64,000 nt of DNA from Ascarosepion bandense (GCA_037127315.1 JBBBDQ010000750.1:4396001-4460000); one strand, 5' to 3'. Positions 52,916-64,000 are shown, counted from the first letter of the stretch. Program-made: numbers and translations. The notes: generated by a model from the letters alone, not told the origin.

Positions 52916-52940
52916 TTAATTATTAGAACTTTACAGTTTT

Positions 52941-53535
52941 TTAGTTGGTAGCACTACTTTCAGCAGGTGTATTTGCATATTTCTTTTGCTTTTCAACTTG
53001 CAGTAGCTTCGTTTTGTGATCTGTTTTTCCATAATTAAAACATCTTTTAATTTTAAATGGACAGTCCTTTCTGAAATGAAGCATATCACAACCATAGCAT
53101 GGGTTAAGTTTTGTTATATTTTTACTTTGTTTTTCTTTTCGTAGTATTGTCTTTTTATAGAAATAGTTGTACTTCTGACGTGCCACTTCACTGCATCATG
53201 CCTTAAATTGACAGATTTCTGATACTCTTCCGCAACAGCCTGCATCGTTAGCTTTGAATCCTGTTCAAGTTTTGTAAGAATTCGAGAGCATATTTCCGCA
53301 TCGTTGCTTAATGGAGGCCTTTTACGAAAATTAGACATTTAAATTTGTCTGGGGATAGTTCATCCAGTTTAAATTTTTTACACTTGACTTTACCAGCCTA
53401 TGTGATAAAATCTTGATCTTCATTATTAGTAAGGTTAACGCCTGTTCCTCGCATTTCCAGGATCTGTTGCATTTGTTGTAATAACATTTTATGGAATTCT
53501 TGCTGTTGCTGAAGAAATATCTTCAGTTCTTCCAT
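52941..53535 (-). pseudogene. Ty3/gypsy gag remnant with zinc knuckles
   Basis: Starts at an ATG at 53,535 (MEELKIFLQQQQEFHKMLL). After frameshifts it encodes NDAEICSRILTKLEQDSKL, TMQAVAEEYQKSVNLRHDA and a nucleocapsid region. The first knuckle is CYGCDMLHFRKDC, with one residue missing from CX2CX4HX4C. The second is CFNYGKTDHKTKL, with two Cys lost. Order and strand match the pol fragments at lower coordinates. Non-functional. Confidence 0.82.
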
Positions 53536-53751
53536 AGTGTATTCTGTTCGTACGTGTAGTCATTAATTCGGAAGAAATGTTTTTCTAATTGCGGTAATAC
53601 TGAAAAATTTTCGACTAGATTCGTATATATTCATAGCGTGTCGCACTACGAACTATACACAAATTTTCTTTCGTGAATTTTTAATTTTTTCGCTAGCTAT
53701 TTATGCTAAGGGAGAGATAATTTAACAAATTTTTTCGTGTGAATTCGAATT

Positions 53752-53761
53752 CTCATCGCCA
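53752..53761 (-). promoter_or_regulatory. Primer-binding-site-like sequence of the gypsy element
   Basis: Minus strand TGGCGATGAG, preceded by AAG, lies between the gag start and the LTR-like region, where a gypsy PBS is expected. Confidence 0.5.
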
Positions 53762-53784
53762 CTTTTATGTCTTTGTTGCATTGA

Positions 53785-54460
53785 TTAAAGATAACATAAT
53801 CAAGAAATATAATGGAGTTTGGGGCGACATAGTCTTGCTGAATTATGTAGTCATTTTCGACTTGCTTCCACTAACTCTCTTTCTACTTTCTTGTTGACGA
53901 TTCTCGGCGTCAGTATATATACTACTTGGATGAATCAAAGTCATATTCTGGAGAGCTGTGTTCCTCTCCGTAACATCAAGTCTCCATTATTCCCTGACTC
54001 TCCTCGGTATTATTATATTTGTACTGATTAATCTTACACGCCTATCGCATTTGGAGGCTTCCACTGGCTCTCAAGTAATGGTAGTTACTCCTCAAGTATT
54101 ATTATGTTTATACTTATTGAACTTTCATACCTGTCGTATCTGGAGGCTTCCAGCAGAGGTCAAGTGACAGCAAGTTTTAACATAACTTCAGAACATTCCT
54201 CTGTATTATTATCATATTTGTATTATTTACGTTTTCTCACCTGTGGTATCTGATGGCTTTCATTAAAAGTCAAGTGACAGTAAGTCTCATCATTATTTCA
54301 GGACTCTCCTCGGTATTATTATTATTGTTATATTTGTAATTATTCAATTTTCACACCTGCCATCTATTGATATTTTTTCTCGAAGTCAAGTGACAGCAAG
54401 GCATCTCAATATTGCAACATTATCCTTATTGATTTTAGTAATCCTGACGTCTGAAAGGTT
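53785..54460 (-). repeat. 5' LTR-like region with internal tandem repeats
   Basis: The part at 53,868-54,010 matches 45,273-45,440. From 53,990 to 54,450 a unit of about 120 bases occurs about four times, with the words 'gactctcctcggtattatta', 'cacctgtcgtatctg' and 'aagtcaagtgacag'. Tandem repeats within an LTR U3 can act as enhancer-like units; that role is inference. Confidence 0.55.
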
Positions 54461-54512
54461 TCAGAGGTGTTATTATTAGGATGTAAAATAATGCCACGAT
54501 ACAGAAGCAATA

Positions 54513-54901
54513 ATTGCTTTTGTTGGGGCGCTCTCCACCTTTCTCCACAGAAATGGACTATTCTAATCACTATATAAAATAGTAGTGATTATACCTCGAG
54601 GAAGGAAGTCGAGTGAGCGAGTCAGTCGGGTATTTCCGGTCTTGGACCGGAAGTGTTCTACTAGTCAATCTCTCACGTCTCTACGACGATACTGTATACT
54701 AATTACCTTGTTCTGTATTCTACTAATCCTCACCTTTTGTAAATACTTCTCTTTCCTGTCAATACACCTACTTTTATACTATTACGTTGTTTTGTATTAT
54801 TTCACATAATTCTGTTACCCGACGTAACAGCTTTCTTGTCAAGTGGTTGACGAGAGCAGTGTGTTTGTGTGTTTGTCTTTGTAGCGAGTCGATCGTAACA
54901 A
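54513..54901 (+). repeat. Possible LTR of another element, with TATA box
   Basis: 'tgttggggcgctctcc' to 'gatcgtaaca' (TG...CA) with 'cactatataaaatag' near 54,570. A TGG-containing word follows within two bases. No second copy lies in the window, so it may be a solo LTR or the start of a truncated element. Confidence 0.4.
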
Positions 54902-54921
54902 TTGGTCATGATATACCAGAA

Positions 54922-55046
54922 AATGCCAGTGAAACAACAACAACTGAATCAACAACAACAATTGAAGGAACAACAACAGCAACTGAAGCAACAACAACAA
55001 GAGCCGTCCGTCTTCACGCCACTCGGGCTTTCTTTTCTGGATTAAA
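54922..55046 (+). pseudogene. Q-rich gag-like N-terminus
   Basis: ATG followed by VKQQQLNQQQQLKEQQQQLK and QQQQEPSVFTPLGLSFLD, then a stop. A glutamine-rich start also opens the gag at 53,535. Its place right after an LTR-like sequence supports gag, but there is no conserved domain. Confidence 0.3.
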
Positions 55047-55440
55047 TCACTGTCCCCACACGTTGGGGTTTAAGGGCCTGGTCAGTGCAGGTTAATGTCG
55101 GAACCAATTCCATTACATAGGTGATGTGGCTTCCTCGGGCCACGTCTTCTACTTACTGCGTATACTGCATGGAAGAAGTCTGCACGTGAGTGTCTTTAGG
55201 AAAGGACGGTTCAGGATGTGGGGGAGGTGGAAGGGACGAAGGAAGCGAAGCGTGGGTCGGTAATGGGTTGGGGTTAGCGGCGACTGTGTGAGAAGACCTG
55301 GGGTACAACGTCAACGATTAAGATTTGACTTTGGGCGATTTCGCGCGCTTTTTCCATTGCTTGCTATCAACAAGGCGAAGAAATTAGTGATAGGGAAGTC
55401 TGTGTTGGCCTTATTCACGTATCCACTTATTCGTACGTAT

Positions 55441-55444
<4 letters not shown>

Positions 55445-55495
<51 letters not shown>

Positions 55496-55501
55496 TATAT
55501 A
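55445..55501. repeat. (TA)n microsatellite
   Basis: TA tract of about 57 bases with one GTA break. Confidence 0.95.
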
Positions 55502-55689
55502 GTTATTTATACGTACACAGTATTGTCTTTTACACTCTTAAGCATACGTTAATGGACGCATATGCATATCATTCAGAATACGCAAACATGTGCAGAAAGT
55601 AAAGCATACATATAAAAATATACACACATTTCTCCTGAGCTTACACATATCTATTATATATCTGTATATACATATACATACGCTAGTAC

Positions 55690-56145
55690 TCACATATAAA
55701 CACATAAACATACGCATATACACACCTCCAGACACATATAGTCACATAAACATACACATATAAACACCTCCATACACATATAAATACATAAGCACACACA
55801 TATAAGCACTTTCATACACACATAAACATGCACATACAAACACCTCCATACACATATGGATACATTAGCATACACATATAAACACCTTCATACACATATA
55901 CAGACAGAAATATGCAAAGATAAACACTTCCATATACATATACATACATAAACATACACATATAAACATTTTCATACCGATATAAACGCATTAACATGCA
56001 ATTATAAACACCTCCATCCACATATAAACACATGAACATACACATATAAACACGTCCATCCACATATAGACACATAAACATGCACATATAAACACCTCCA
56101 TCCACATATAAACACATAAACATACACATATATAAACACCCCAAT

Positions 56146-56192
<47 letters not shown>

Positions 56193-57115
56193 AACATGCA
56201 CATATAATATATGTGGGTGTAGGTGCCTATATATGCATGTTTATATGTTTATATGTGGATGGAGGTGTTTATATGTGCATGTTTATGTGTTCATATATAA
56301 ACACATAAACATGCATATATAGGCACCCCCACCAACATATAAACACATAAACATGCACATATAAACACCTCCATCCACATAAAAACACATAAACATGCAC
56401 ATATAAACACCTCCATCCACTCACATATAAACTCATAAACATCCACATATAAACACCACATCCACATATAAACACATAAACATGCACATATAAACAACTC
56501 CATCCACATATAAACACATAAACATGCACGTATAAACACCTCCATCTACATAAAAACACATAAACATGCACATATAAATACCTCCATCCACATATAAACT
56601 CATAACCATGCACATATAAACACCTCCATCCACATATAAACACATAAACATGCACATATAAACACCTACATCCACATATAACACATAAACATGCACATAT
56701 AAACACCTCCATCCACATATAAACATATAAACATGCACATATAAACATCACATACACATATAAACACATAAACATGCACATATAAACACCTCCTTCCACA
56801 TATAAACACAAACATGCACATATAAACAACTCCATCCACATATAAACACATAAACATGCACGTATAAACACCTCCATCTACATAAAAACACATAAACATG
56901 CACATATAAACACCTCCACCCACATATAAACTCATAAACATCCACATATAAACACCACATCCACATAAAAACACATAAACATGCACATATAAACACCCCT
57001 ATCCGCATATAAACATATAAACATGCACATATAAACACCTCCTTCCACATATAAACACATAGACATGCTCTTATAAACACCTTCATACACATAAAAGCGC
57101 ATAAACATACTCATC
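55690..57115. repeat. 42-bp minisatellite, more than 30 units, with inverted block
   Basis: The unit joins 'cacctccatccacatataaa', 'cacataaacatgcacat' and 'ataaa'. The 14-codon period keeps all minus-strand frames open (ICACLCVYMWMEVF-type), so the long frames are not genes. A (TA)n tract lies at 56,146-56,181. The segment 56,205-56,292 is in the opposite orientation. Blocks with 'gcacgtataaac' and 'ctacataaaaac' recur about 370 bases apart (near 56,526 and 56,858), indicating higher-order duplication. Confidence 0.95.
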
Positions 57116-57274
57116 AGAAAACATGGACAAGAATAAATATATTCATAAATCCAAATTCATATTTGCGCAAATATGCATGTTGCTGTTTGGATGTAGAAAC
57201 CTGTACTTACTTTTAAGTCATACACACGCAATTATATAAGTTTATATACACTGAAATTTACATCATAATATGTG

Positions 57275-57395
57275 TGCCTGTTTGAGTGTGTTTGTGGGTT
57301 CATGTGTGCTTGTGAGTGCATGTGTGTATATGTTTGTGTGCGTGTGTGTGTTTGTGTGCGTGTGTGTGTTTGTGTGTTTGTGAGTATGGGTGCGT
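57275..57395. repeat. GT-rich low-complexity tract
   Basis: Irregular TGTG-rich sequence. From 57,400 to 57,600 I see no feature. Confidence 0.85.
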
Positions 57396-57609
57396 TTATT
57401 TGATGCGAAAGATACTAAAACATAATTTTTGATGGAATTAATAGCTTTTTTGTGTTTGTAATCCGGTATTATTTCTTATCACTTTAAAAGTTACGTTTTA
57501 CTGGACACACGTGTTTAAGTAAACGCCCTGTGTTTTTTTTAAACTGTATGAAATACATCAAAGTATGAATAGGCTTTGCGTTCCAATTTCTTAATAAAGA
57601 ATATGTGCC

Positions 57610-59640
57610 TTCGAACAGATTACGAACGGAGACGCCGGCACATTTTCTTTAAGACTCTCGAATGCAAATTTGTTTCTTCTAGACCAAGGTCGTACCGATG
57701 ACAGTCGGGCCCCACTGAAGGCTATATCATTGAGAGATCGCGTGTTCCAAATCAGTCGTCAGGTAAGCGAAAATTCAGTGTTGCTAAGGTAATCTACCGC
57801 TGTCGTTAAAGACCAGGAAGAGCGCAAAGTGGCTTCTTAGCGACCCTCGTTCACTAATTGATGATACAAGAGACTCTTAGGCTGTGAAAAGTCAGTGGAC
57901 CGAGGAATGATCTTCAAAGTCGATCTTCAAACTCGTTTTGGAAACTCGACTGATTCCAGGGCTTACGACGACGTTCATCCCTAGAAACGTGAGGAGTGAT
58001 AGTAAAGCTAGGGAAGACGTCCCTAATACTCCTCTCCAAAATCGAATCCTCTGTCTACACCCAGCATAGTAAAGTTAGTTTCGAGGCGTGTCGATGATTC
58101 ACCATCTGTGGCATGACACGGACAACAGACGCAGACTTCTCTGCAGAGCTAATGCTTGACATCACAAGAGCGAGCAACTGAGCGCCTTCCTACGGTCTTT
58201 GCAGAATGGGATGACAGACAACCGTTAAAGAACGAAGAAAAAAGCATACGTGGTGCACGCCCCAGCCTTATCTTTCACGCACAACTGCCTTCGGAGCCCA
58301 GTCCGGGCCGCCGCTCCGACCAATTCTTCTCCAGCTGAAGCTCGAGCCCGAACGATTGGTTTGTCAGTTCAATTAAAGGGCTCCAGGAGAGCAACGTCTT
58401 TCCAGGCACCTAACGGTAAGCTGGAAAACTTGCTACGGTTAATCTTGGTCCCCATGATTTTCTCGCATCATTGAAGAGCCTTCTGTATCACTTCAATGTC
58501 ACTGCGGTATGACATGAAAATGGATACATCATCTGCATACGCGGAAGAACTGGATCTAGAATCATCAGAGACAGCAATTCCACATAGGGCCTGATTGCAC
58601 GCGAAGGAGGGACTCAAAAGCCTATGCATAAAGTAGTGGTGACAGTGGACAACCTTGACAAACCAACCGTGACAGCGCAAAAAAGGGGGAACCGCTTTCT
58701 GTTCACATGTACCACGCACCGAGAAGTGACACGGGAGGCTAATGCACTTTCAGAAGTCGGGTTTGAATCCAGAGGATTGTTGAACAGCAGCAAGGTAGTG
58801 AAGATCGACCCTATCGAACGTTTTGTGCTAATTCAAATTGATGGCTTGAGCGTCGTCTTTTATGTCTTCTAGAATCGTGTGATCAGATGCAGATTGCCCT
58901 GAATAGCTCGTCCCTTCACAGCACAAGTCTGCTTGGGTCTCAACAGATTCTCGGCAACTTACTGCAAACGCTCCGTCAGGATCTTGGCAAAACTCTTTAA
59001 CTCTGTGTTTAGCAGAGTTATGGGTCTGTATTTATCTAAATATCGCCTACCATCTTTGTCCTTTTTGAACAGCGTGATCCCACCTCTAGAAATCCGATCG
59101 GGGACGGATCCCTGCCGGAACCAGTTGTTGAATACAGCAGGCAAATCGGTACAAAGATGTGCGACAGCCTCAAGTATGATCCAGAGGGCAAATCATCAAG
59201 TTCGGAGAATCGCCACTGCCGACTCTCTTCAATGTCAAGTAAACTTTGCTCTTTGTGGTCTTCCCACTCACAGCTAGCCGCTTCAATCGATGAAAACCGA
59301 GTAAAGTCAGCCAAATAGCCGCAAAACTCTTTGGCAGGCTCCTTGGTAAGCCGGCTTGCAAAATGCCGCAGAAAGGCCTCGTACATGTCCTTAGAGTATG
59401 CACCTCCGGAATATCGACCTCCCGAATGTAACACTCGGAACCACCATGGATCTCTTATGCATTTCTGTTCCCATGTTCAAGGCTTTGCTACATATCTTGC
59501 TTAACCGCTCGCTCCAGAGCCTGCCTAAACTAAACCTATCTGAAGGGAATTCCCTCCAGTCTCCGCTCGGGACAGACTAAACTTTCCTAATAACCGCCTT
59601 ACTAGTTTCCACTGCACTAATTTAGTTAACTGGTTCCAGA
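57610..59640 (-). pseudogene. Tx1/L1-like LINE, RT region, degraded
   Basis: Minus strand in order. Linker: EAFLRHFASRLTKEPAKEF and LADFTRFSSIEAASCE, about 59,400-59,250. RT start: FNNWFRQGSVPDRISRGGI, then KDKDGRRYLDKYRPITLLNT, then ELKSFAKILTERLQ, about 59,140-58,960. A middle part with an internal deletion follows. Catalytic box: SSSAYADDVSIFMSYRSDIE, about 58,560. Post-RT: KIMGTKINRSKFSSLPLG, about 58,440. C-terminal fragments such as PWSRRNKFAFESLKENVPAS appear near 57,650. YRPITLLN and YADD are diagnostic RT motifs, and the overall style is that of Tx1/L1-group LINEs. The minus strand has several frameshifts and stops. The 5' endonuclease is absent. Confidence 0.82.
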
Positions 59641-59883
59641 AGTCCAGCCTGTTCCCTCCGGTTGACAAAAACAAGAAAATTGAATTAATTATCTAGTATA
59701 AAAAAAAATTAAAACTTCTAACCTCTTTGTTAAAAATATTAATTCGGTTGCAGATCCAAATTACAGCGAACGAATAATTGGCTATATTGGTGATACTACA
59801 ACATTATTATTAAGAAGACTCACATTACATTACTCAGACCATAGTTCTATCAGGTCTCATTTAAATACACATAAAAACCTACC

Positions 59884-60072
59884 TGTTGAGTAGAAATGGA
59901 AGGTCTCATTAAAACGGGGAACTTCCACAGGCTGACATAAATAATTTCATCCACTGTTATATGAACAGTCGAGTGGCGAGAAGCCAAGGATATTTTTGTG
60001 TTTGTATCTCGTTGGTAGGAGAATAAAGTAATTGAGAATGACTACTGCCATTGTTGTTTTAGTTATTTTACA
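59884..60072 (+). repeat. 5' LTR (at least its 3' part) of a plus-strand gypsy element
   Basis: The 3' boundary is firm: 'tagttattttaca' directly precedes a primer-binding site. An AATAAA lies near 60,019. The proposed start 'tgttgagtag' is a guess because the partner LTR is outside the window. Confidence 0.6.
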
Positions 60073-60090
60073 TGGCGCTACGAACAGGAT
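60073..60090 (+). promoter_or_regulatory. Primer-binding site
   Basis: TGGCGCTACGAACAGGAT begins immediately after the LTR's terminal CA, the usual arrangement for Ty3/gypsy minus-strand priming. Confidence 0.7.
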
Positions 60091-60189
60091 CTGGTGAATA
60101 CTATACTATAACAAATAATAAGATATGGCACCTGCACCAGACAAAACTCTCGGTTTTCTTTGCTCAACACATACAACAAATATCTCTCT

Positions 60190-60575
60190 GGTGCCTCTAT
60201 GTATGTATTTTACTGTGAAACCAATAAAATGTAAAAGCAAATTCTACTCCACAGCTTCTTTTCTCGCACTTCCCACCTGTGGAATTCGCTTCCGTTTACT
60301 TGCTTCTCCGTCAGCTACAATCTCCAAGAATTTAAATGTAAAGTCAATAGTCATCCCCTATCTCACTAACCTTCACTCTCTCTCTCATGCTCCTTTCTCC
60401 GACTACTCCACTCTCATCAGTATTCTCATCCTTCTCTTACCCACTTCCTGACACCCACTATAACCTGTCACTCTTTCTCATTATTTTCCTCCTATGCAAC
60501 CCCCTGCGCACCAGTGGCAGTAAACTGTCTTGCTTGGGGCGATATGATTATAAATAAAATGATAGAGCTACAAAG
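60190..60575 (+). pseudogene. Jockey/CR1-like LINE 3' end inserted in gypsy
   Basis: Codons for VKPIKCKSKFYS, then NLQEFKCKVNSHPLSH-like residues, a CT-rich 3' UTR and the tail 'cttgcttggggcgatatgat' and 'tataaataaaat'. It is closely related to 535-1400. Confidence 0.8.
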
Positions 60576-60639
60576 AAAAAATATTTCTCTTCGGGGAGGA
60601 CGGGACACTTAACGCAACGCAAAGGTCCAACACAAAAAC

Positions 60640-61545
60640 CCAGACTGTCCTGTCATTGAACCCAACTCAACAGACAACTTCTAGGAATTATTCCTTGACG
60701 CCTTGACTCGCTATAACCTGTGTAAACTTACCAACCCATTCGAAATACGAAACGAATTTAGAATGACATACCCGCCTGAAGTCAATAGGCTCTTTTTCGA
60801 CCTTATAGGGACTGAAACCTGAAATTTGGTTACGAAGTAAAGACTTTTGTCACAAATCCGATTTCTTTACCGTAAACGAATTGCATAAAGAAGTTCACCG
60901 GCAGACCTTTCATTCCACACGTCAGACGGAAGGTGTGTTAAGCACTCATTTTTTAGCAACGCTACGAGTTCAAGCCAAATTTTGCTCGTTTATCTAACAC
61001 AAAGGCTGCGGTCAGTGAGTCAACTGCTCCTGAACACACCTCCAATTCGTTGCGGTTAAGGGATTCACAAGCAGACCTTTCATTCCACACGCCAAACAGA
61101 ATGTGTGTCAACCATTCCCTTTTTAGCACCGTTACGAGCTCAGGCCAAATTTACGGTCAGCGAGTCAACTACTCGTGCGACATGGTTGCTGGGCAGATGG
61201 TTGTGGGACTGGCCAACAAGAAGTACCAAATTCGAGATTTGGCCGAAGCTGCCAACCTCACTACACTCGAGCAAAAGTTCAACCGAATCGTCAGCTTGGA
61301 AACGACGGACAAACCAGCTGCACGGCTACTAAATGTTGTTAGCCCGTCAACCTTGTCCTATTTACAGATATCTGGTCACAAGCGCCGTGCGCTTCGACAA
61401 CCCCGAAGAACTAATGTAACCGCTTTTTCTCATAATAAGAATCCTTGTGTGGGTTGCGGGAAGACAGTCCACCCGGTGGATCAATTAGTAGGCGAGATGG
61501 ACCAGTATTTAAACCGGTATGTCATAATTGCAGAATTAGGCGTTA
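60640..61545 (+). pseudogene. Ty3/gypsy gag with zinc-knuckle region
   Basis: Plus strand: FLDALTRYNLCKLTNPFEIR and FRMTYPPEVNRLFFDLIG (about 60,690-60,815). An imperfect duplication of about 170 bases follows, both copies starting 'gcagacctttcattccacac'. Then comes an open run (61,050-61,553) with GQMVVGLANKKYQIRDLAEA, ANLTTLEQKFNRIVSLETTD and, near the end, CVGCGKTVHP. In a shifted frame the same end reads FKPVCHNCRIR, the next Cys pair of a CCHC-type nucleocapsid. The zinc-knuckle region is cut by the SINE-like element at 61,546. Gag packages element RNA in the family; this copy is broken. Confidence 0.75.
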
Positions 61546-61735
61546 TAGTCTAAACTATCGCCCGGTTCACACTCCACCCACGTCTATTGAACAGGTGAAG
61601 AGGCTTATCCCTTGTTTCCTGTTTAGGTTGTGGTTTCCGGTCTCTCTCTTTTCCAATCTTTTTACTCTTACATAGCTCCCTGCGCATCAGTGGCGTTTTC
61701 GCCTTGCTTGGGGTGATATGATTAAAAAAAAAAGT
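61546..61735 (+). mobile_element. SINE-like element with LINE tail inserted in gag
   Basis: Single-unit copy: 'actatcgcccggttcacact', 'cacgtctattgaacaggtga', 'gtggtttccggtctctct', then tail 'cgcatcagtggcg', 'cttgcttggggtgatatga' and an A run. Its 5' end is shorter than that of the copies at 42,287 and 26,560. Confidence 0.82.
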
Positions 61736-62073
61736 AAAAAGGGTATTCAGATATCTACTAAACTTGAAACTGGAACCTCAAATGGATCAACAAGGTGCGT
61801 GATTCATTCATTTTCTCAAACACTCGTCTGAAATTGTCCCCCACCACGCGATCCGCTATGCTGGCAGATGAAAATGGAGCTGTAAAACCGGTTTGATACC
61901 AACTAGATATTAAAACTACTTAGGTAGCTAGTACCTCGTGCCAACTAGTCATAAAATACTAAGTATCACAGACAACTAACTTTATATCAAGGTCGTCTTG
62001 TTATAAGAATTGCATCGAGGGAAACACCACAGCTACACGTTTGATTTTTACTTATTATACCCTACCCTGAAGG

Positions 62074-62381
62074 GGATGTGCGTTGTAGTACAATGGATAT
62101 CGGCTCGGAACGAGAAGACGGGGAGCCGAGTTCAAATTCCAGTTGAATCCATTGTATACACTTACGCGCAAATACCCTTGGGAAAGGTATTAATCCGTCT
62201 CTTCCTTCCAGTTATGGGTTAAATAGCAGGACAGATTGGGTTCTATAGCCTTGGTCGGCAACCAGTCTACCGCAGAAAGCAATGGCAACCTACTGCGGGA
62301 TAATCTTCTGCCCAGTCAGTCGTGTCTCTTTCGAGAAATGATCGCCCAAGCGTGTATCACGTATGGCACTTAACTGACTGA
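62074..62381 (+). mobile_element. SINE-A copy, full length, with target duplication
   Basis: Head 'atgtgcgttgtagtacaatg', B-box-like 'gagttcaaattccag', complete body, TTTC-type hairpin, end 'cttaactgactga'. 'ccctgaagg' flanks it at 62,065-62,073 and 62,382-62,390. It is the cleanest SINE insertion in the window and interrupts the gypsy element. Confidence 0.93.
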
Positions 62382-62389
62382 CCCTGAAG

Positions 62390-63400
62390 GACCTACATAT
62401 ATTGCCACCTGATTTTCTAGTCCAGACATCATTTTCAACTCATTGAAGGGCGCAAAAAATACTCTGTGCACATGCCCACGCAGAAAAGCTATTCTATTTA
62501 TGCCTGGTAGCTATCCCGTTCCTTCCGACGAAAAAAAAAAAAAAACAGGAATCTACTGGAACGATGAATACGATGTCATTTCAAGACCACCGTATTTAAT
62601 ACATGTCCACGCCAACCCTTACAGACCATGACAGGAAAGCCACTGGACATCACCTTCATCCCTGATGTGACGCCATCAGTGGTCCACAAATGAACCTTTT
62701 TACTAACCATTGAAAGAAAAGAGTGAAACAAGACCGCAATCGGGATGTCACATTGAGTATAATTGAACCAATGCACTCCTACAACCTGGGGCTCAAGGAT
62801 GGTAGTCGCACCCAAAAATACGGCTTCCCCAGACGCATGTTGGACTTACAAGAATTTTACGCTACCTCCATTTCCATTTAATCAGGTCTCCATCGTTCCG
62901 GCTCAGGCAAGGAACACAGTTCTGGATGCATGGAACGGGTATTAGAGCTCACCGCTTTCCCCAACTGCACAATATGCCACGACGTTTATCACTGAATGGG
63001 GCCACTACATATATCTTTGTGGCTTCCAAGGATTTAACGAATCTTGTGACGGCTACACTCATCAATTCAATGATATCACAGTGCACATGGTTCGAAAAAC
63101 CCGTTGCATAGATGATAGTCTTATCTGGGACGAATCTATAAAGATCTGGCACACAATGGAATATATAACCCACTATGCAAAGAATAGGATTGTATTAGGC
63201 CCTGACAAATTGCATTTTGCAGACAATGATGTAGAGTTTGCCGTGTAATGGTGTGAAACTAACGAAGAAAATAACTGAGGTCATCTTTCTCTTTCCTACG
63301 CTCATAAGTATCACGAGCGTCAGGTTTTGGTTTGGACTGGAGAATCAGGTATCTTAGCTTTCTTCTAGTAATTAATGCACTGGAAGAACCGAAAATGTTA
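62390..63400 (+). pseudogene. Ty3/gypsy pol, RT domain
   Basis: Plus strand, with stops and shifts: YPVPSDEKKKK, then MTGKPLDITFIPDVTPSVVH, TPTTWGSRMVVAPKN, FTLPPFPFNQVSIVPAQARN and TVLDAWNGY (near the first catalytic Asp). Next come ATTFITEWGHYIYL, MVRKTRCIDDSLIWDESIK (IDD is the catalytic box) and HTMEYITHYAKNRIVLGPDK. At the end GVKLTKKITE-type residues lead into the RT thumb. Order and strand agree with the gag upstream. Non-functional. Confidence 0.88.
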
Positions 63401-63539
63401 TTGAGACGAAACGCTTGACCAACTTTTTTGAAAAAATGAGGACAGAATCAAGACGTCCGAGATCAACAAACCAACCTGCCTTTCAGAAGATTGCAATAAA
63501 ACTTTCTTTTTCAAATAGACTGTAATTGTTCTGGCGAAG

Positions 63540-63945
63540 TGAACCCAAGTTGCGGTGATGGTCACTGGAAAATTATTTTGGCCGGATCTCGTTTTACCAA
63601 AGACGCAGAATCCCGCTATGCACCGTCGAAATTGAAGCTCTGCCTCTAGCCTATAGACTACAATCATGTCGGATGCTTATGTTGGGATGCTCAAATCTGC
63701 TAATGATTGCTGCAAACACTTGTAAAAAAATTCTCAAATTAGGCTCTCGAGAACATAACGAACCATATCTCTTTAATTTCAAGGAACGCATACTAATGTA
63801 CAAATTCAGCATTAATCATCTCTCTGGAAAACTTAATGCTGAACCCGAATGCACTTACCGGTACTCTGCAGGAATCCCAGCGGACTCAACAGTACGTCGT
63901 CAAATATCATCTGCATATACACAACGGAAGTGTAGACGGTAACCC
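63540..63945 (+). pseudogene. Ty3/gypsy pol, RNase H domain
   Basis: Encodes an AGSRFTKDAESRYAP-like segment, then VEIEALPLAYRLQSCRMLML, GCSNLLMIAANTCKK (the position of the usual TDH motif, altered here) and LFNFKERILMYKFSINHLSG, then KLNAEPECTYRYSAG. This is a gypsy RNase H and its C-terminal flank. The integrase would lie beyond the window. Confidence 0.82.
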
Positions 63946-64000
63946 CAGATTGAGGACTGTCACATCGTTGCTGCGAATAATGAATAATGTTGGACACTGA

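Noticed and set aside
45660..53535. Active gypsy element
   Set aside because: Protease active-site Asp is Asn, zinc-knuckle Cys are lost, stops and frameshifts occur in gag and RT, and pol is split by several insertions.
55690..57115. Several overlapping Cys/Tyr/Met-rich frames of 60-200 codons
   Set aside because: They arise from a 42-bp repeat whose length is a multiple of three, leaving all minus-strand frames open.
1..64000. Naming the species (for example octopus)
   Set aside because: Element types fit several invertebrate phyla, and the SINE family I associate with octopus was not seen.

Overview
The window reads as AT-rich nuclear DNA of an invertebrate animal. I found no host protein-coding gene that I can name and nothing bacterial (no operons, no CRISPR). 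Almost all recognisable content is transposable elements, their non-autonomous derivatives, minisatellites and microsatellites. The species cannot be fixed from sequence alone. RTE/BovB-like, Jockey/CR1-like and Tx1-like LINEs, Ty3/gypsy elements, a DD41D mariner, Helitrons, tRNA-derived SINEs and hammerhead-bearing repeats together fit a repeat-rich mollusc, annelid or crustacean-type genome.

Layout. 1-5.3 kb: decayed RTE copies and one readable Jockey-like LINE end. 5.3-13 kb: a TIR element with a tRNA-like core, SINEs, a Tc1-type MITE, compound microsatellites, and a cluster of hammerhead ribozymes beside (TA)n tracts. 13.3-13.65 kb: a small CG-richer patch with ETS and YY1-like words. 14.4-20.7 kb: two 5S-rRNA/tRNA fused repeats, RTE copies, and a TIR element carrying a SINE. 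20.7-35.5 kb: a long tract of related minisatellites broken up by a 48-bp array, LINEs, SINEs, a mariner relic and a 2.75-kb Helitron with exact ends. 35.8-42.6 kb: LINE tails, a 186-bp tandem array with hammerhead-like cores, a short Helitron, a MITE and a 95/190-bp array.

44.7-54.5 kb: a GA-rich minisatellite, then a minus-strand Ty3/gypsy element. Its pol is split by a Helitron of about 5.2 kb, which itself holds an LTR element, the tRNA-bearing TIR element and a ribozyme SINE. 54.5-57.1 kb: an LTR-like sequence and a 42-bp minisatellite. 57.6-59.65 kb: a minus-strand Tx1/L1-like LINE. 59.9-64 kb: a plus-strand Ty3/gypsy element (LTR, PBS, gag, RT, RNase H) interrupted by a LINE end and two SINEs and leaving the window.

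The most unusual content is a set of about eight foldable type I hammerhead ribozymes. Several lie in a short repeat with the order tRNA-like head, ribozyme, (TA)n. Nearly all coding sequence is broken. The most intact stretch is the 3' end of one RTE copy at 22.4-23.2 kb.
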